Source: Acidihalobacter aeolianus (lineage in GTDB: Bacteria; Pseudomonadota; Gammaproteobacteria; DSM-5130; Acidihalobacteraceae). Taken from it: a stretch of 64,000 nucleotides of DNA. A program made the position numbers and the translations under genes. Below are positions 56,320-64,000 of this stretch, piece after piece. The DNA lies in the NCBI RefSeq assembly GCF_001753165.1, contig NZ_CP017448.1:1940462-2004461 (forward strand). The letters are read 5' to 3'. The notes below the pieces were generated by a model. It worked only from the letters and a program-made list of their open reading frames with translations. It searched no databases and had not been told where the DNA came from. Each line of letters begins with the position of its first letter. Position 1 is the first letter of the stretch.

Positions 56320-57045
56320 CTATGCCACAGATGAAGTAGCCAATGATGCAACGACCTCATGCAATGTACCCAGCGGGTCTGTCGACCGAGTAATCGGGCG
56401 CCCAATCACGAGATAATCGGCACCGAGACCTACTGCCTCGGAAGGCGTGAGGGTACGCTTCTGATCGCCTGCGGCCGAACCCATAGGACGAATCCCTGGC
56501 GTGACAAGTGTGAATTCCGACCCAATGGATTCGCGTAATGCAGCGGCTTCCTGCGCAGAGCAGACCACCCCATCCAGCCCGCATTCGTATGTCAGATGCG
56601 CGAGTTCAAGGACCTGTTCCGTCGCTGTCTTGCATATCCCGATCTGCTGCAAATCGGTCTCGTCCATTGACGTAAGGACAGTAACACCGATCAGCAGAGG
56701 GGGGTGTTCGAAGGCATGAACGGCCTCACGCGCTGCAAGCAGCATACTGCGGCCACCGCTGGCATGCACATTGAGCATCCATACACCGAGCTTGGCGGCC
56801 GCACGGCATGCCGAAGCCACGGTGTTTGGGATATCGTGAAACTTCAAATCAAGAAACACATCGAAACCACGGTCATGCAGCGCAGACACAAGTGAGGCTC
56901 CTGATGCCACATACAGTTCGAAACCGACTTTGACTCGACATAGCTTCGGATCCAGCACATCGGCTAAGCTCAACGCCTGCTCCGCTTCGGGGAAATCCAG
57001 GGCGACGATAATCCGAGGATCCGTCAATTTACGTTCGCTTATCAT
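56320..57045 (-). CDS. pyrF: Orotidine 5'-phosphate decarboxylase
   Basis: A 241-residue TIM barrel: [25 protein letters not shown], catalytic [10 protein letters not shown] (Lys-x-x-Asp pair), and C-terminal TPGIRP...[13 protein letters not shown]. Last step of UMP synthesis. ATG at 57045 follows a GGGGGAGGG run; the lapB stop is 13 bases before, the usual lapB-pyrF order. Confidence 0.95.
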   Translation of the reverse strand: MISERKLTDPRIIVALDFPEAEQALSLADVLDPKLCRVKVGFELYVASGASLVSALHDRGFDVFLDLKFHDIPNTVASACRAAAKLGVWMLNVHASGGRSMLLAAREAVHAFEHPPLLIGVTVLTSMDETDLQQIGICKTATEQVLELAHLTYECGLDGVVCSAQEAAALRESIGSEFTLVTPGIRPMGSAAGDQKRTLTPSEAVGLGADYLVIGRPITRSTDPLGTLHEVVASLATSSVA

Positions 57046-57058
57046 GCCCTCCCCCATA

Positions 57059-58231
57059 CTATTGATCATCCGGCGATTCATAGGGACGGATGGTCCCCCA
57101 GTTATGGCAACTGGGACATTGCCAAAATAAATTCTTCGTGCGGAAGCCACATTGCTTGCAGCGATAGGTGTACCACTGCTGCACGTGTTCGCTTAGCACA
57201 CGCTCGATCAGAGACAATATAGCCACCTGATCCCCATCAAAACGAGTCTGCTCCAACGCCACATACTCTCGCAGCAAGCGCAGTGGCGCCTTCTGCTTGC
57301 GCATCTCCTCGAGCAAGGCCTCGCGGGCGGCAGGCTCCTCCCCACGCTCCAGCATGTCCCGAATCATCTGTAGCACGGTCTCGCTATCGTGCTTACGCCC
57401 ACGAAAGCGAGACAACAATCTCGACAGGCCGCTTTGATCACCCAAACCCGAATATGCCACTCGTAGTTTGGGTAAAACGACCGGCAGAAAGTCCGGGTCC
57501 TGTTCTGCCACGCGGGCATAGTGCTTAGCCGCCTGTGCACTATCCCGGGCTGTTAAGGCAATGTCACCCAGCAGGATGCTTGCACGCACGCTCCCGGGGT
57601 CTCTCACCAGGGCTCGTTTGGCATAATCGATCGCCAGCCTCGACCGCCCATACTGCCTCTGTTGTTCGGCTGCTTCACACCAATAATGCGCGATCACCGT
57701 TTGTTGAGAATCGCCTGACGTGGATTGATAGGCTTCCGCCGAACGTATGGCTTCCAGCCAATCCCTCTCCTGCTCGTAAATTCTCTGCAGCTCGTAACTG
57801 GCCTCTGCCTTGAGAAATCGGGTATTGAGCAGTTCCTTGTACAAACCCTCGGCGCGATCCAGCAATCCCGCACGCATGTAGTCCTTACCCAACTCAAGCA
57901 TGGCAGTTGCGCGGTGACGACCTTCAAGATGAGGACGCGCAATCAGATTCTGGTGTACACGGATGGCCCGTTCGACCTCCCCCCTACGCCGAAACAGGCT
58001 GCCCAACAACAAATAAGTTTCGACGGTATCCGAATCCACCTCAACGACGCGCACGAATAATTCCAGCGCCTTATCTGGTTGTTCATTAAGCAGATAATTC
58101 AGCCCACGGACGTAATCGCCAGGCAAAGATGAGCGATTCCCGGATGTATTGGAAGCACGAGCATGCCGATTGCCTGACCACCAACCGGTAGCGGCTGCAA
58201 CGGGAAGGAGCAGCCACAACAGTTCGAGCAT
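57059..58231 (-). CDS. lapB: Lipopolysaccharide assembly protein B
   Basis: A 390-residue inner-membrane-anchored TPR protein: N-terminal helix [22 protein letters not shown] array (~40-340, [28 protein letters not shown] and repeats), and a C-terminal rubredoxin-like zinc site [22 protein letters not shown]. LapB (YciM) recruits LpxC for FtsH proteolysis and so controls LPS synthesis. The ATG overlaps the lapA stop (ATGA). Confidence 0.95.
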   Translation of the reverse strand: MLELLWLLLPVAAATGWWSGNRHARASNTSGNRSSLPGDYVRGLNYLLNEQPDKALELFVRVVEVDSDTVETYLLLGSLFRRRGEVERAIRVHQNLIARPHLEGRHRATAMLELGKDYMRAGLLDRAEGLYKELLNTRFLKAEASYELQRIYEQERDWLEAIRSAEAYQSTSGDSQQTVIAHYWCEAAEQQRQYGRSRLAIDYAKRALVRDPGSVRASILLGDIALTARDSAQAAKHYARVAEQDPDFLPVVLPKLRVAYSGLGDQSGLSRLLSRFRGRKHDSETVLQMIRDMLERGEEPAAREALLEEMRKQKAPLRLLREYVALEQTRFDGDQVAILSLIERVLSEHVQQWYTYRCKQCGFRTKNLFWQCPSCHNWGTIRPYESPDDQ

Positions 58232-58524
58232 CAAGAAGAATCCTTGACAGGCAGATTGCGCAGACTCGCCAACTCCCTGTCGCAACTATCCAGACGTCGG
58301 CGCAGCTTGCGATTGGCTCGCGCCATTCTGAACCAGATTCCGCTGCTCGCAATGACACCCAGAAAAGCGCCGAGCAACATAAATAGAAACACAGCTACGG
58401 CTATAGGCAGCGTAAATTTCGCAAAATAGAAATTGAGTGGCATCACGCCCAGGTTCAGGGACGTAAATGCCAATGCCACCAGAATCAATAGCAGCAGAAT
58501 TAGAAAGGAAAGCAATTTACGCAT
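58231..58524 (-). CDS. lapA: Lipopolysaccharide assembly protein A
   Basis: A 97-residue membrane protein with two helices (~4-23 LSFLILLLLILVALAFTSLNL and ~42-66 LPIAVAVFLFMLLGAFLGVIASSGIW) and a C-terminal coiled coil, the DUF1049/YciS family. Works with LapB; overlaps it by one codon. Confidence 0.92.
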   Translation of the reverse strand: MRKLLSFLILLLLILVALAFTSLNLGVMPLNFYFAKFTLPIAVAVFLFMLLGAFLGVIASSGIWFRMARANRKLRRRLDSCDRELASLRNLPVKDSS

Positions 58525-58583
58525 ACGGATCTTGCCTCTGTCGATTCTGGCGGGAGCGAAACGGCAGATACAACAATCGAGGA

Positions 58584-58871
58584 TCAGTCCGCGCCTTGGT
58601 TCACTCTTTCCCTAAGTTCCTTGCCGGGTTTGAAATGAGGAACATACTTTCCTGGCAAAGGGACCGTATCACCCGTCTTCGGGTTACGTCCGATCCGTGG
58701 CGGCCGATAATGCAGTGAGAAGCTGCCGAAGCCTCGAATTTCAATGCGCTCGCCCGATGCGAGTGCAGAACTCATCTGCTCGAGCAGACCTTTTACCGAA
58801 AGCTCCACATCTCGATAGTGCAGATGATCGTGTTTTTTGGCCAGAGTTTCTATGAGTTCTGATTTTGTCAT
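58584..58871 (-). CDS. ihfB: Integration host factor subunit beta
   Basis: A 95-residue DNA-bending protein: [33 protein letters not shown], then [31 protein letters not shown] with the beta-arm proline. ATG at 58871 selected; upstream in-frame sequence lies in the rpsA terminator. Follows rpsA as in E. coli. Confidence 0.96.
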   Translation of the reverse strand: MTKSELIETLAKKHDHLHYRDVELSVKGLLEQMSSALASGERIEIRGFGSFSLHYRPPRIGRNPKTGDTVPLPGKYVPHFKPGKELRERVNQGAD

Positions 58872-58911
58872 GAAGCAACCCGTTGTTATTTCCGGTCCAT
58901 GTACACAACAA

Positions 58912-58942
58912 ATGGGCGGCGCCATATGGCGGCGCCGCCCAT
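58912..58942 (-). terminator. Intrinsic terminator after rpsA
   Basis: On the minus strand a 12-bp perfect GC-rich stem (58931-58942 pairing with 58912-58923, ATGGGCGGCGCC) with a 7-nt loop, followed by TTGTTGTGT. It sits between rpsA and ihfB, so ihfB needs readthrough or its own promoter in ~40 bp. Confidence 0.75.
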
Positions 58943-58975
58943 GTTTACAGCACTTTGCTCAACTGGAGCTCCACC

Positions 58976-60655
58976 TCAAGAACGATTATTGGCGTCCATT
59001 TTTTCCTTGAGCAGTTCACCCAATGAGGTGGTCGCTCCGGCACCGCTGCTGCTGTAATCCTGCAAGACTTCAGCTTCCTCGGCAAATTCCTTGGCCTTGA
59101 TGGACAAGGTGATCGTACGGTTTTTACGATCCACACCGGTGAACTTAGCCTCAACCTCCTCGCCGACCTTCAGAATGCTTCGAGCATCCTCGACACGGTC
59201 GCGGGAAAGCTCTGATGCGCGCAGCGTACCGATGATTTCATCGCCCAAATCAATCGTTGCTGCCTTGGCGTCGACCTCGACCACAGTCCCCTTGAGCAAG
59301 GTGCCCTTCGGGTGCTCCGCCACGAAATTGGAGAAGGGATCTTTCTCAATCTGTTTGATACCGAGCGAAATGCGCTCACGTTCAGGGTCTACCGCCAGAA
59401 CAACGGTGTCGATCTCATCACCCTTCTTGTAATTACGTACGGCCTCTTCTCCCGGAACGTGCCAGGAGATATCGGAAAGGTGCACCAAACCATCGATACC
59501 GCCGTCGAGCCCAACGAAAATACCGAAGTCAGTAATCGACTTAATCACGCCTGAAACATGGTCGCCCTTGTTGAAGTTTTGCGCAAACTCATCCCAGGGA
59601 TTGGGAATGCACTGCTTCATGCCGAGGGAAATGCGGCGACGCTCTTCATCGATGTCAAGAATCATGACTTCGACTTCTTCGCCAATGGTCACGGCCTTGG
59701 CAGGATTCACGTTCTTGTTCGTCCAGTCGATCTCAGAAACGTGCACCAAACCTTCGACCCCATCTTCAACCTCAACGAAGCAGCCGTAGTCGGTGATGTT
59801 GGTGACCTTACCGAACAGACGGGTACCCGTCGGGTACCGGCGCGCGATATCGACCCACGGATCCTCACCCAGCTGTTTGAGGCCGAGCGAAACGCGATTG
59901 CGTTCGCGATCGAACTTGAGCACCTTGACCTCGATCTCGTCGCCGATGTTGACCACTTCCGAGGGGTGCTTGACGCGCTTCCAAGCCATATCAGTGATGT
60001 GCAGCAGGCCGTCGATGCCACCGAGGTCAAGGAACGCACCATAATCGGTGAGGTTCTTGACGATACCCTTGAGCACCTGACCTTCGTGCAGACTTTCGAG
60101 CAAAGCTTCGCGCTCGGCGCTGTATTCGGATTCCACCACGGCGCGACGGGACACGACGACGTTGTTACGGCGACGATCCAGCTTAATGACCTTGAATTCG
60201 AGATCTTTGCCCTCGAGATAGGCCGTATCGCGCACGGGACGTACGTCGACCAGCGACCCCGGCAGGAACGCACGGATATCGTTGATGTCGACCGTAAAAC
60301 CGCCCTTGACCTTGCCGCTGATCTTGCCGCTGACGATCTCGTTCTTCTCGAAAGCGTCCTCAAGAACCTTCCATGCCTTGGCACGTTTGGCCTTTTCGCG
60401 CGACAGCCGCGTTTCGCCGAAGCCATCTTCAACCGCATCGAGCGCAACCTCGATAACGTCGCCGACGGCAACCTCGAGCTCACCCCGATCGTTGTAGAAT
60501 TCCTCTGCCGGAATCACGCCCTCGGACTTCAGCCCGGCGTTCACCACCACGACGTCCGGTTTGATCTCAAGGATTGTGGCGTTGAGGATGGCCCCGGGCT
60601 TCATCTCCGTATAGGCCATGCTCTCTTCTAACAGCTGCGCAAAACTTTCGCTCAT
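58976..60655 (-). CDS. rpsA: 30S ribosomal protein S1
   Basis: A 559-residue protein with six S1 RNA-binding repeats (for example [99 protein letters not shown]). Length equals the enterobacterial S1 (557). It brings structured mRNAs to the 30S subunit. The [12 protein letters not shown] start is conserved. Confidence 0.97.
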   Translation of the reverse strand: MSESFAQLLEESMAYTEMKPGAILNATILEIKPDVVVVNAGLKSEGVIPAEEFYNDRGELEVAVGDVIEVALDAVEDGFGETRLSREKAKRAKAWKVLEDAFEKNEIVSGKISGKVKGGFTVDINDIRAFLPGSLVDVRPVRDTAYLEGKDLEFKVIKLDRRRNNVVVSRRAVVESEYSAEREALLESLHEGQVLKGIVKNLTDYGAFLDLGGIDGLLHITDMAWKRVKHPSEVVNIGDEIEVKVLKFDRERNRVSLGLKQLGEDPWVDIARRYPTGTRLFGKVTNITDYGCFVEVEDGVEGLVHVSEIDWTNKNVNPAKAVTIGEEVEVMILDIDEERRRISLGMKQCIPNPWDEFAQNFNKGDHVSGVIKSITDFGIFVGLDGGIDGLVHLSDISWHVPGEEAVRNYKKGDEIDTVVLAVDPERERISLGIKQIEKDPFSNFVAEHPKGTLLKGTVVEVDAKAATIDLGDEIIGTLRASELSRDRVEDARSILKVGEEVEAKFTGVDRKNRTITLSIKAKEFAEEAEVLQDYSSSGAGATTSLGELLKEKMDANNRS

Positions 60656-60796
60656 AGTGTTTGATTTAACTCACGATTTACCGCCGTGCCGCCTACTTGC
60701 ACACACTGCGGGTTGAAGTTGCACCTTGCCGGATTGCACCCGACACCCGAAAATCCGTCTGTAAGATACTCGCCTACCCAACCTGCCCCGTTGTGG

Positions 60797-61477
60797 CTAA
60801 ACCACCAGATGACGTGCTGATACAAACTCCAGCACCTGATCCAGCACCGTCTGAATGTCCATGCCGCTGGAATCCAGCATCATGGCGTCGTCGGCCGGCC
60901 TCAACGGCGCAACGGCGCGTTGCGCATCCCGCGCATCACGCTCGGCCAGATCGTGTAAAAGGGCGTGAAGATTAGCATCAATCCCTTGTTCCTTCAACTG
61001 CTTGCGCCGCCTCGTGGCGCGTTCCTCCAAGCTCGCCGTGAGGAACACCTTGAGCGGCGCATCCGGAAAGACCACAGTCCCCATATCCCTTCCGTCGGCA
61101 ACGAGCCCCGGCTTTCTACGAAACGCGCGCTGCCTGGCCAACAACCCCTCGCGGACCTCCGGCAGGACAGCCACCTTCGAGGCCGCAATACCGCATGACT
61201 CCTCACGTATAGCCAGGGACACGTCATCGCCACACAGCACCACCTGCGTGCCCCCCGAACCGGCGACGAAGTCAACATCAAGGGACGCTGCCAGATCACC
61301 CATACGCGGCGCATCTTCCAAGGGCACACCATCACGCATCGCCGCAAGAGCAACCAGGCGATACAGGGCACCGCTATCCAAAAAATGCCAACCTAGCGCC
61401 CCGGCAAGCAGGCGGCTCAACGTGCCCTTGCCGGATCCACTCGGACCATCGATGGTCACGACTGGCACATTCGTCAC
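60797..61477 (-). CDS. cmk: Cytidylate kinase
   Basis: A 226-residue CMP/dCMP kinase (E. coli 227): Walker [61 protein letters not shown], and [13 protein letters not shown] lid region. GTG at 61477 has GGGAGG seven bases upstream; the GTG at 61483 overlapping the aroA stop is too close to that site. Confidence 0.95.
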   Translation of the reverse strand: MTNVPVVTIDGPSGSGKGTLSRLLAGALGWHFLDSGALYRLVALAAMRDGVPLEDAPRMGDLAASLDVDFVAGSGGTQVVLCGDDVSLAIREESCGIAASKVAVLPEVREGLLARQRAFRRKPGLVADGRDMGTVVFPDAPLKVFLTASLEERATRRRKQLKEQGIDANLHALLHDLAERDARDAQRAVAPLRPADDAMMLDSSGMDIQTVLDQVLEFVSARHLVV

Positions 61478-61479
61478 CC

Positions 61480-62805
61480 TCACGCCTCCCCCGCCTTGAT
61501 GTTCAAGCCGATACGCTGCGCCATATCGATGAAACCCGGGAATGACGTGTTCACATTGGCACAATCTGCGATCGTGATCGGCGAGGTAGAGCAAAGCCCT
61601 GCCATAGCAAACGCCATCGCGATGCGATGGTCTCCATGGCTGTCGACATTGCCACCCTGAATGTGTCCACCCGTACCCAGGATCACGATACCGTCCGTCG
61701 TCGGCTGTGCATCGACACCGCAGGCATGCAGTCCGTCCGCCATCACCTGGATGCGATCGCTCTCCTTGACGCGCAATTCAGCCGCGCCGGTCAGTCTAGT
61801 CGTTCCTTCGGCACAGGCGGCTGCAACGAATATGGCCGGGAACTCATCAATGGCGAGCGGCACCAGTTCCTCGGGAATGTCGATGCCATGCAACAGTGCA
61901 TAGCCGACCCTCAGATCGGCCACGGACTCCCCACCCACCTCGCGTGCGCCCATCACCTCGATATCGGCCCCCATCATCCGCAGGATGTCGATCACGCCGG
62001 TCCGTGTCGGGTTGATTCCCACATGTTCGAGCACGAGTTGCGAACCCGGAGCAAGGCTGGCCCCGACGAGGAAGAACGCCGCCGATGAGATGTCGGCCGG
62101 AACGTCCACCCGTGTTGCCCTCAATCGACCGCCACCACGCAGACAGACCTGGTTGCCGTCACGTTCCACGGCATATCCGAAACCGGCAAGCATGCGTTCG
62201 GTATGGTCACGGGTCGGCGCAGGCTCCCTGACGCAGGTCTCCCCGGCCGCATAAAGCCCAGCGAGCAATAGTGCCGATTTTACCTGCGCACTCGCCACCG
62301 GCATGTCATAACGAATGCCGCGCAACGCCCCCCCCCCATGCACGTGGATCGGAGGGGTACCGTCAGGGGTCGTTTCGATACTCGCGCCCATGTCCGTGAG
62401 CGGACCGGTCACGCGGCGCATCGGGCGCCGCGAGAGAGAAGCGTCGCCGGTCAACGTGCTGTCGAAGGGTTGACCGGAGAGCAACCCAGCCATCAGACGC
62501 ATCGAGGTGCCGGAGTTCCCGAGATCCAGAGGTGCGGCTGGAGCCCTGAGTCCGTCGACACCCACCCCGTGGACGCGGACGTGCCCTTGACCCAGGGTCT
62601 CGACGGATACACCGAGTGCTCGCATCGCCTGCAGGGTAGCAAGACAGTCCGCCCCTTCCAGGAAACCGGTCACCTCCGTCACCCCGTCGGCCAGAGCGCC
62701 CAGCATGATTGATCGATGTGATATGGATTTGTCGCCGGGAACTCGAACCCGCCCTTTCAGGCAGCCGCCAGGAGAGACGTGGAAGGAAAGCTTGCTCGAA
62801 GGCAT
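61480..62805 (-). CDS. aroA: 3-phosphoshikimate 1-carboxyvinyltransferase (EPSP synthase)
   Basis: A 441-residue enzyme of the shikimate pathway: [69 protein letters not shown] and [13 protein letters not shown] carry the substrate-binding residues. It has Gly-Asn-Ser-Gly-Thr-Ser where class I enzymes have an NAGTAMRPL motif, pointing to the class II (glyphosate-tolerant) type. 37 bp after tyrA. Weak Shine-Dalgarno. Confidence 0.93.
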   Translation of the reverse strand: MPSSKLSFHVSPGGCLKGRVRVPGDKSISHRSIMLGALADGVTEVTGFLEGADCLATLQAMRALGVSVETLGQGHVRVHGVGVDGLRAPAAPLDLGNSGTSMRLMAGLLSGQPFDSTLTGDASLSRRPMRRVTGPLTDMGASIETTPDGTPPIHVHGGGALRGIRYDMPVASAQVKSALLLAGLYAAGETCVREPAPTRDHTERMLAGFGYAVERDGNQVCLRGGGRLRATRVDVPADISSAAFFLVGASLAPGSQLVLEHVGINPTRTGVIDILRMMGADIEVMGAREVGGESVADLRVGYALLHGIDIPEELVPLAIDEFPAIFVAAACAEGTTRLTGAAELRVKESDRIQVMADGLHACGVDAQPTTDGIVILGTGGHIQGGNVDSHGDHRIAMAFAMAGLCSTSPITIADCANVNTSFPGFIDMAQRIGLNIKAGEA

Positions 62806-62842
62806 GGATTGGAACGACTCGGTCAATGAATGGAATGAAAGC

Positions 62843-63703
62843 TTATCCGCAAAATCGGTCGCGGGTCTGTTTGGCGCGTTGAAACAAGGTGAGCAGGCGA
62901 TCACCGTCCGCGCCGGCGATCGCCTTTTCCAGGATATCCAGGTCGCCCCTGAAATGCCGCAGCATGGCGACGATGTCATCCCGATTGTGCAGACAGATGT
63001 CGCGCCACATCACAGGATCGCTGGAGGCGATACGGGTGAAATCGCGGAAACCGCCTGCGGCGTAGCGGAATATCTCCTCCTGCTCGTCCAGTCGGGACAG
63101 GCTCGACACCAGGGTATACGCGAGCAGATGCGGCAGATGGCTCGTCGCCGCGAGTACCTCGTCGTGATGGGCCACCGGCATGTTCTCGACCTGAGCGCCC
63201 GCGGCCTCCCACATGCGCTTGACCGCGAGCGCGGCGGTCACGTCGCCTTCCGGCAATGGAGTCAGAATCACGCGGCGTCCCTGATACAGGTCGGCCTCGG
63301 CCGCCTCGACGCCGGCACGCTCACGCCCGGCGATCGGATGTCCCGGCACGAAATGCGTAGGCAATCGCCCCAGGCCTGCCTCCACGGCCTGCACCACGGC
63401 CGCCTTCACACTCCCGACGTCGGTGAGGATCGATGTATCGCCAAGGCACCCACGCATGGACCGGCATACCGATTCGATCACCCCCACCGGAGTGGCCAGC
63501 ACGACCACATCCGCCCCGCGCACGGCCGAGCAGACATCGAGTTCGAAGCGATCAATAACCCCCATATCCAGCGCGCGCTGCAGGCTGGCGCGGTCGCGAC
63601 CGGCCCCGACCACTTCGTGACAATACCCCGCGCGACGCAGCGCCAACGCAAGCGATCCCCCGATCAGCCCGACGCCGACAATGGCAAGACGTTCGATGGT
63701 CAC
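62843..63703 (-). CDS. tyrA: Prephenate dehydrogenase
   Basis: A 286-residue NAD(P)-dependent enzyme of tyrosine synthesis: Rossmann motif LAIVGVGLIGGSLALALR, LATPVGVI, DVGSVKAAVVQAV, FVPGHPIAGRERAGVEAA with the catalytic His, and C-terminal AGGFRDFTRIASSDPVMW. No fused chorismate mutase. GTG start at 63703 chosen from the conserved N-terminus; Shine-Dalgarno poor. Arogenate activity is possible. Confidence 0.92.
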   Translation of the reverse strand: MTIERLAIVGVGLIGGSLALALRRAGYCHEVVGAGRDRASLQRALDMGVIDRFELDVCSAVRGADVVVLATPVGVIESVCRSMRGCLGDTSILTDVGSVKAAVVQAVEAGLGRLPTHFVPGHPIAGRERAGVEAAEADLYQGRRVILTPLPEGDVTAALAVKRMWEAAGAQVENMPVAHHDEVLAATSHLPHLLAYTLVSSLSRLDEQEEIFRYAAGGFRDFTRIASSDPVMWRDICLHNRDDIVAMLRHFRGDLDILEKAIAGADGDRLLTLFQRAKQTRDRFCG

Positions 63704-63751
63704 GCCGGCACCACGCCCGTTAATCGACCCGCCAGCGGCCCGCACACGATC

Positions 63752-64000
63752 CTAGAGTACCGCCCGCGGATAGGCGCCGAGTATGCGGAACAGTTCGGCC
63801 TCTTGGCGCAGACCAGCCAGGGCTTGCTTGACCTTGGGATCAGCACTGTGACCCTCGATATCCAGGAAATACACATATTCCCAGTTCACGCAGCGGGACG
63901 GGCGGGACTCGATGCGCGACATGCTCACACCGTTATGCGCCAGCGGGGTGAGTAGGCGATGCAGCGCGCCGGGACGGTTCGATGTGGAAACCAGGACGCT
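63752..64000 (-). CDS. pheA: Chorismate mutase/prephenate dehydratase (P-protein), C-terminal end
   Basis: The last 82 codons, running off the right edge. They encode the ACT regulatory domain: RPGALHRLLTPLAHNGVSMSRIESRPSR, then WEYVYFLDIEGH, the phenylalanine-binding ESRP segment of prephenate dehydratases. The stop TAG is at 63752-63754; tyrA starts 48 bases downstream. In many Chromatiales a hisC-type aminotransferase lies between; here it does not. The catalytic part is outside the window, so fusion to a mutase is inferred. Confidence 0.85.
   Translation of the reverse strand, partial: SVLVSTSNRPGALHRLLTPLAHNGVSMSRIESRPSRCVNWEYVYFLDIEGHSADPKVKQALAGLRQEAELFRILGAYPRAVL

Overview
The window is GC-rich chromosomal DNA of a gammaproteobacterium. 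The conserved blocks thrS-infC-rpmI-rplT-pheST-ihfA-merR and pheA-tyrA-aroA-cmk-rpsA-ihfB-lapAB-pyrF, together with PBP1B, DinG and GalU, place it there. A secreted blue-copper protein matching rusticyanin in length, N- and C-terminal sequence and all four copper ligands points to an acidophilic iron/sulfur oxidiser. An Acidihalobacter-like member of the Chromatiales is my best guess; this is an inference, not a search result.

Layout. 1-3.1 kb: end of pfkB and an overlapping alpha-glucan phosphorylase (glycogen/glycolysis). 3.1-8.0 kb: a TetR regulator followed by a same-strand cluster of zinc alcohol dehydrogenase, dienelactone hydrolase, small DsrE-like protein, Old Yellow Enzyme and beta-hydroxyacid dehydrogenase, with a palindromic operator candidate before the first enzyme. 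8.2-13.2 kb: a complete HlyD/tandem-ABC/two-permease exporter with overlapping genes. 13.2-17.3 kb: an HDOD-GGDEF protein, a secreted DsrE-like protein, and an LDH/MDH-like dehydrogenase coupled to an ACT-like protein. 17.3-22.8 kb (minus): mrcB, a lipoprotein, dinG and tsaB, every junction overlapping. 22.8-24.9 kb: an APH/P-loop fusion and an NlpC/P60 lipoprotein. 24.9-29.5 kb: IclR regulator divergent from a transketolase-like enzyme and a four-carbon acid-sugar kinase (DUF1537), with three IclR-type operator candidates between them.

29.6-32.8 kb: a rusticyanin gene split by a 2602-bp IS21-family element whose ends, 5-bp target duplication and end repeats can all be read; removing it restores a 190-residue reading frame. 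32.9-34.2 kb: a hypothetical protein and a YheT-type hydrolase. 34.2-44.0 kb (minus): pnp, rpsO, merR, ihfA, pheT, pheS, rplT, rpmI, infC (apparently starting at AUC) and thrS. 44.1-46.2 kb is a degraded patch: the 3' part of a tRNA-Val, a frameshifted IS1595-family transposase, an IS5-family remnant and an intact tRNA-Arg(CCT).

46.3-53.0 kb: an SH3-domain membrane protein, then a three-gene signalling cassette (HDOD-histidine kinase; receiver-PAS-GGDEF-EAL; MinD/FlhG-like ATPase with a large unassigned C-terminal region). A 266-bp MITE-like element follows, then an ABC-F ATPase. 55.3-64.0 kb (minus): galU, pyrF, lapB, lapA, ihfB, rpsA, cmk, aroA, tyrA and the end of pheA.

The most notable observations are the insertionally split rusticyanin gene, the IclR/transketolase/DUF1537 unit with three operator-like repeats, the HDOD-kinase/c-di-GMP/MinD cassette, the truncated tRNA-Val beside thrS, the MITE-like element and the AUC start of infC.
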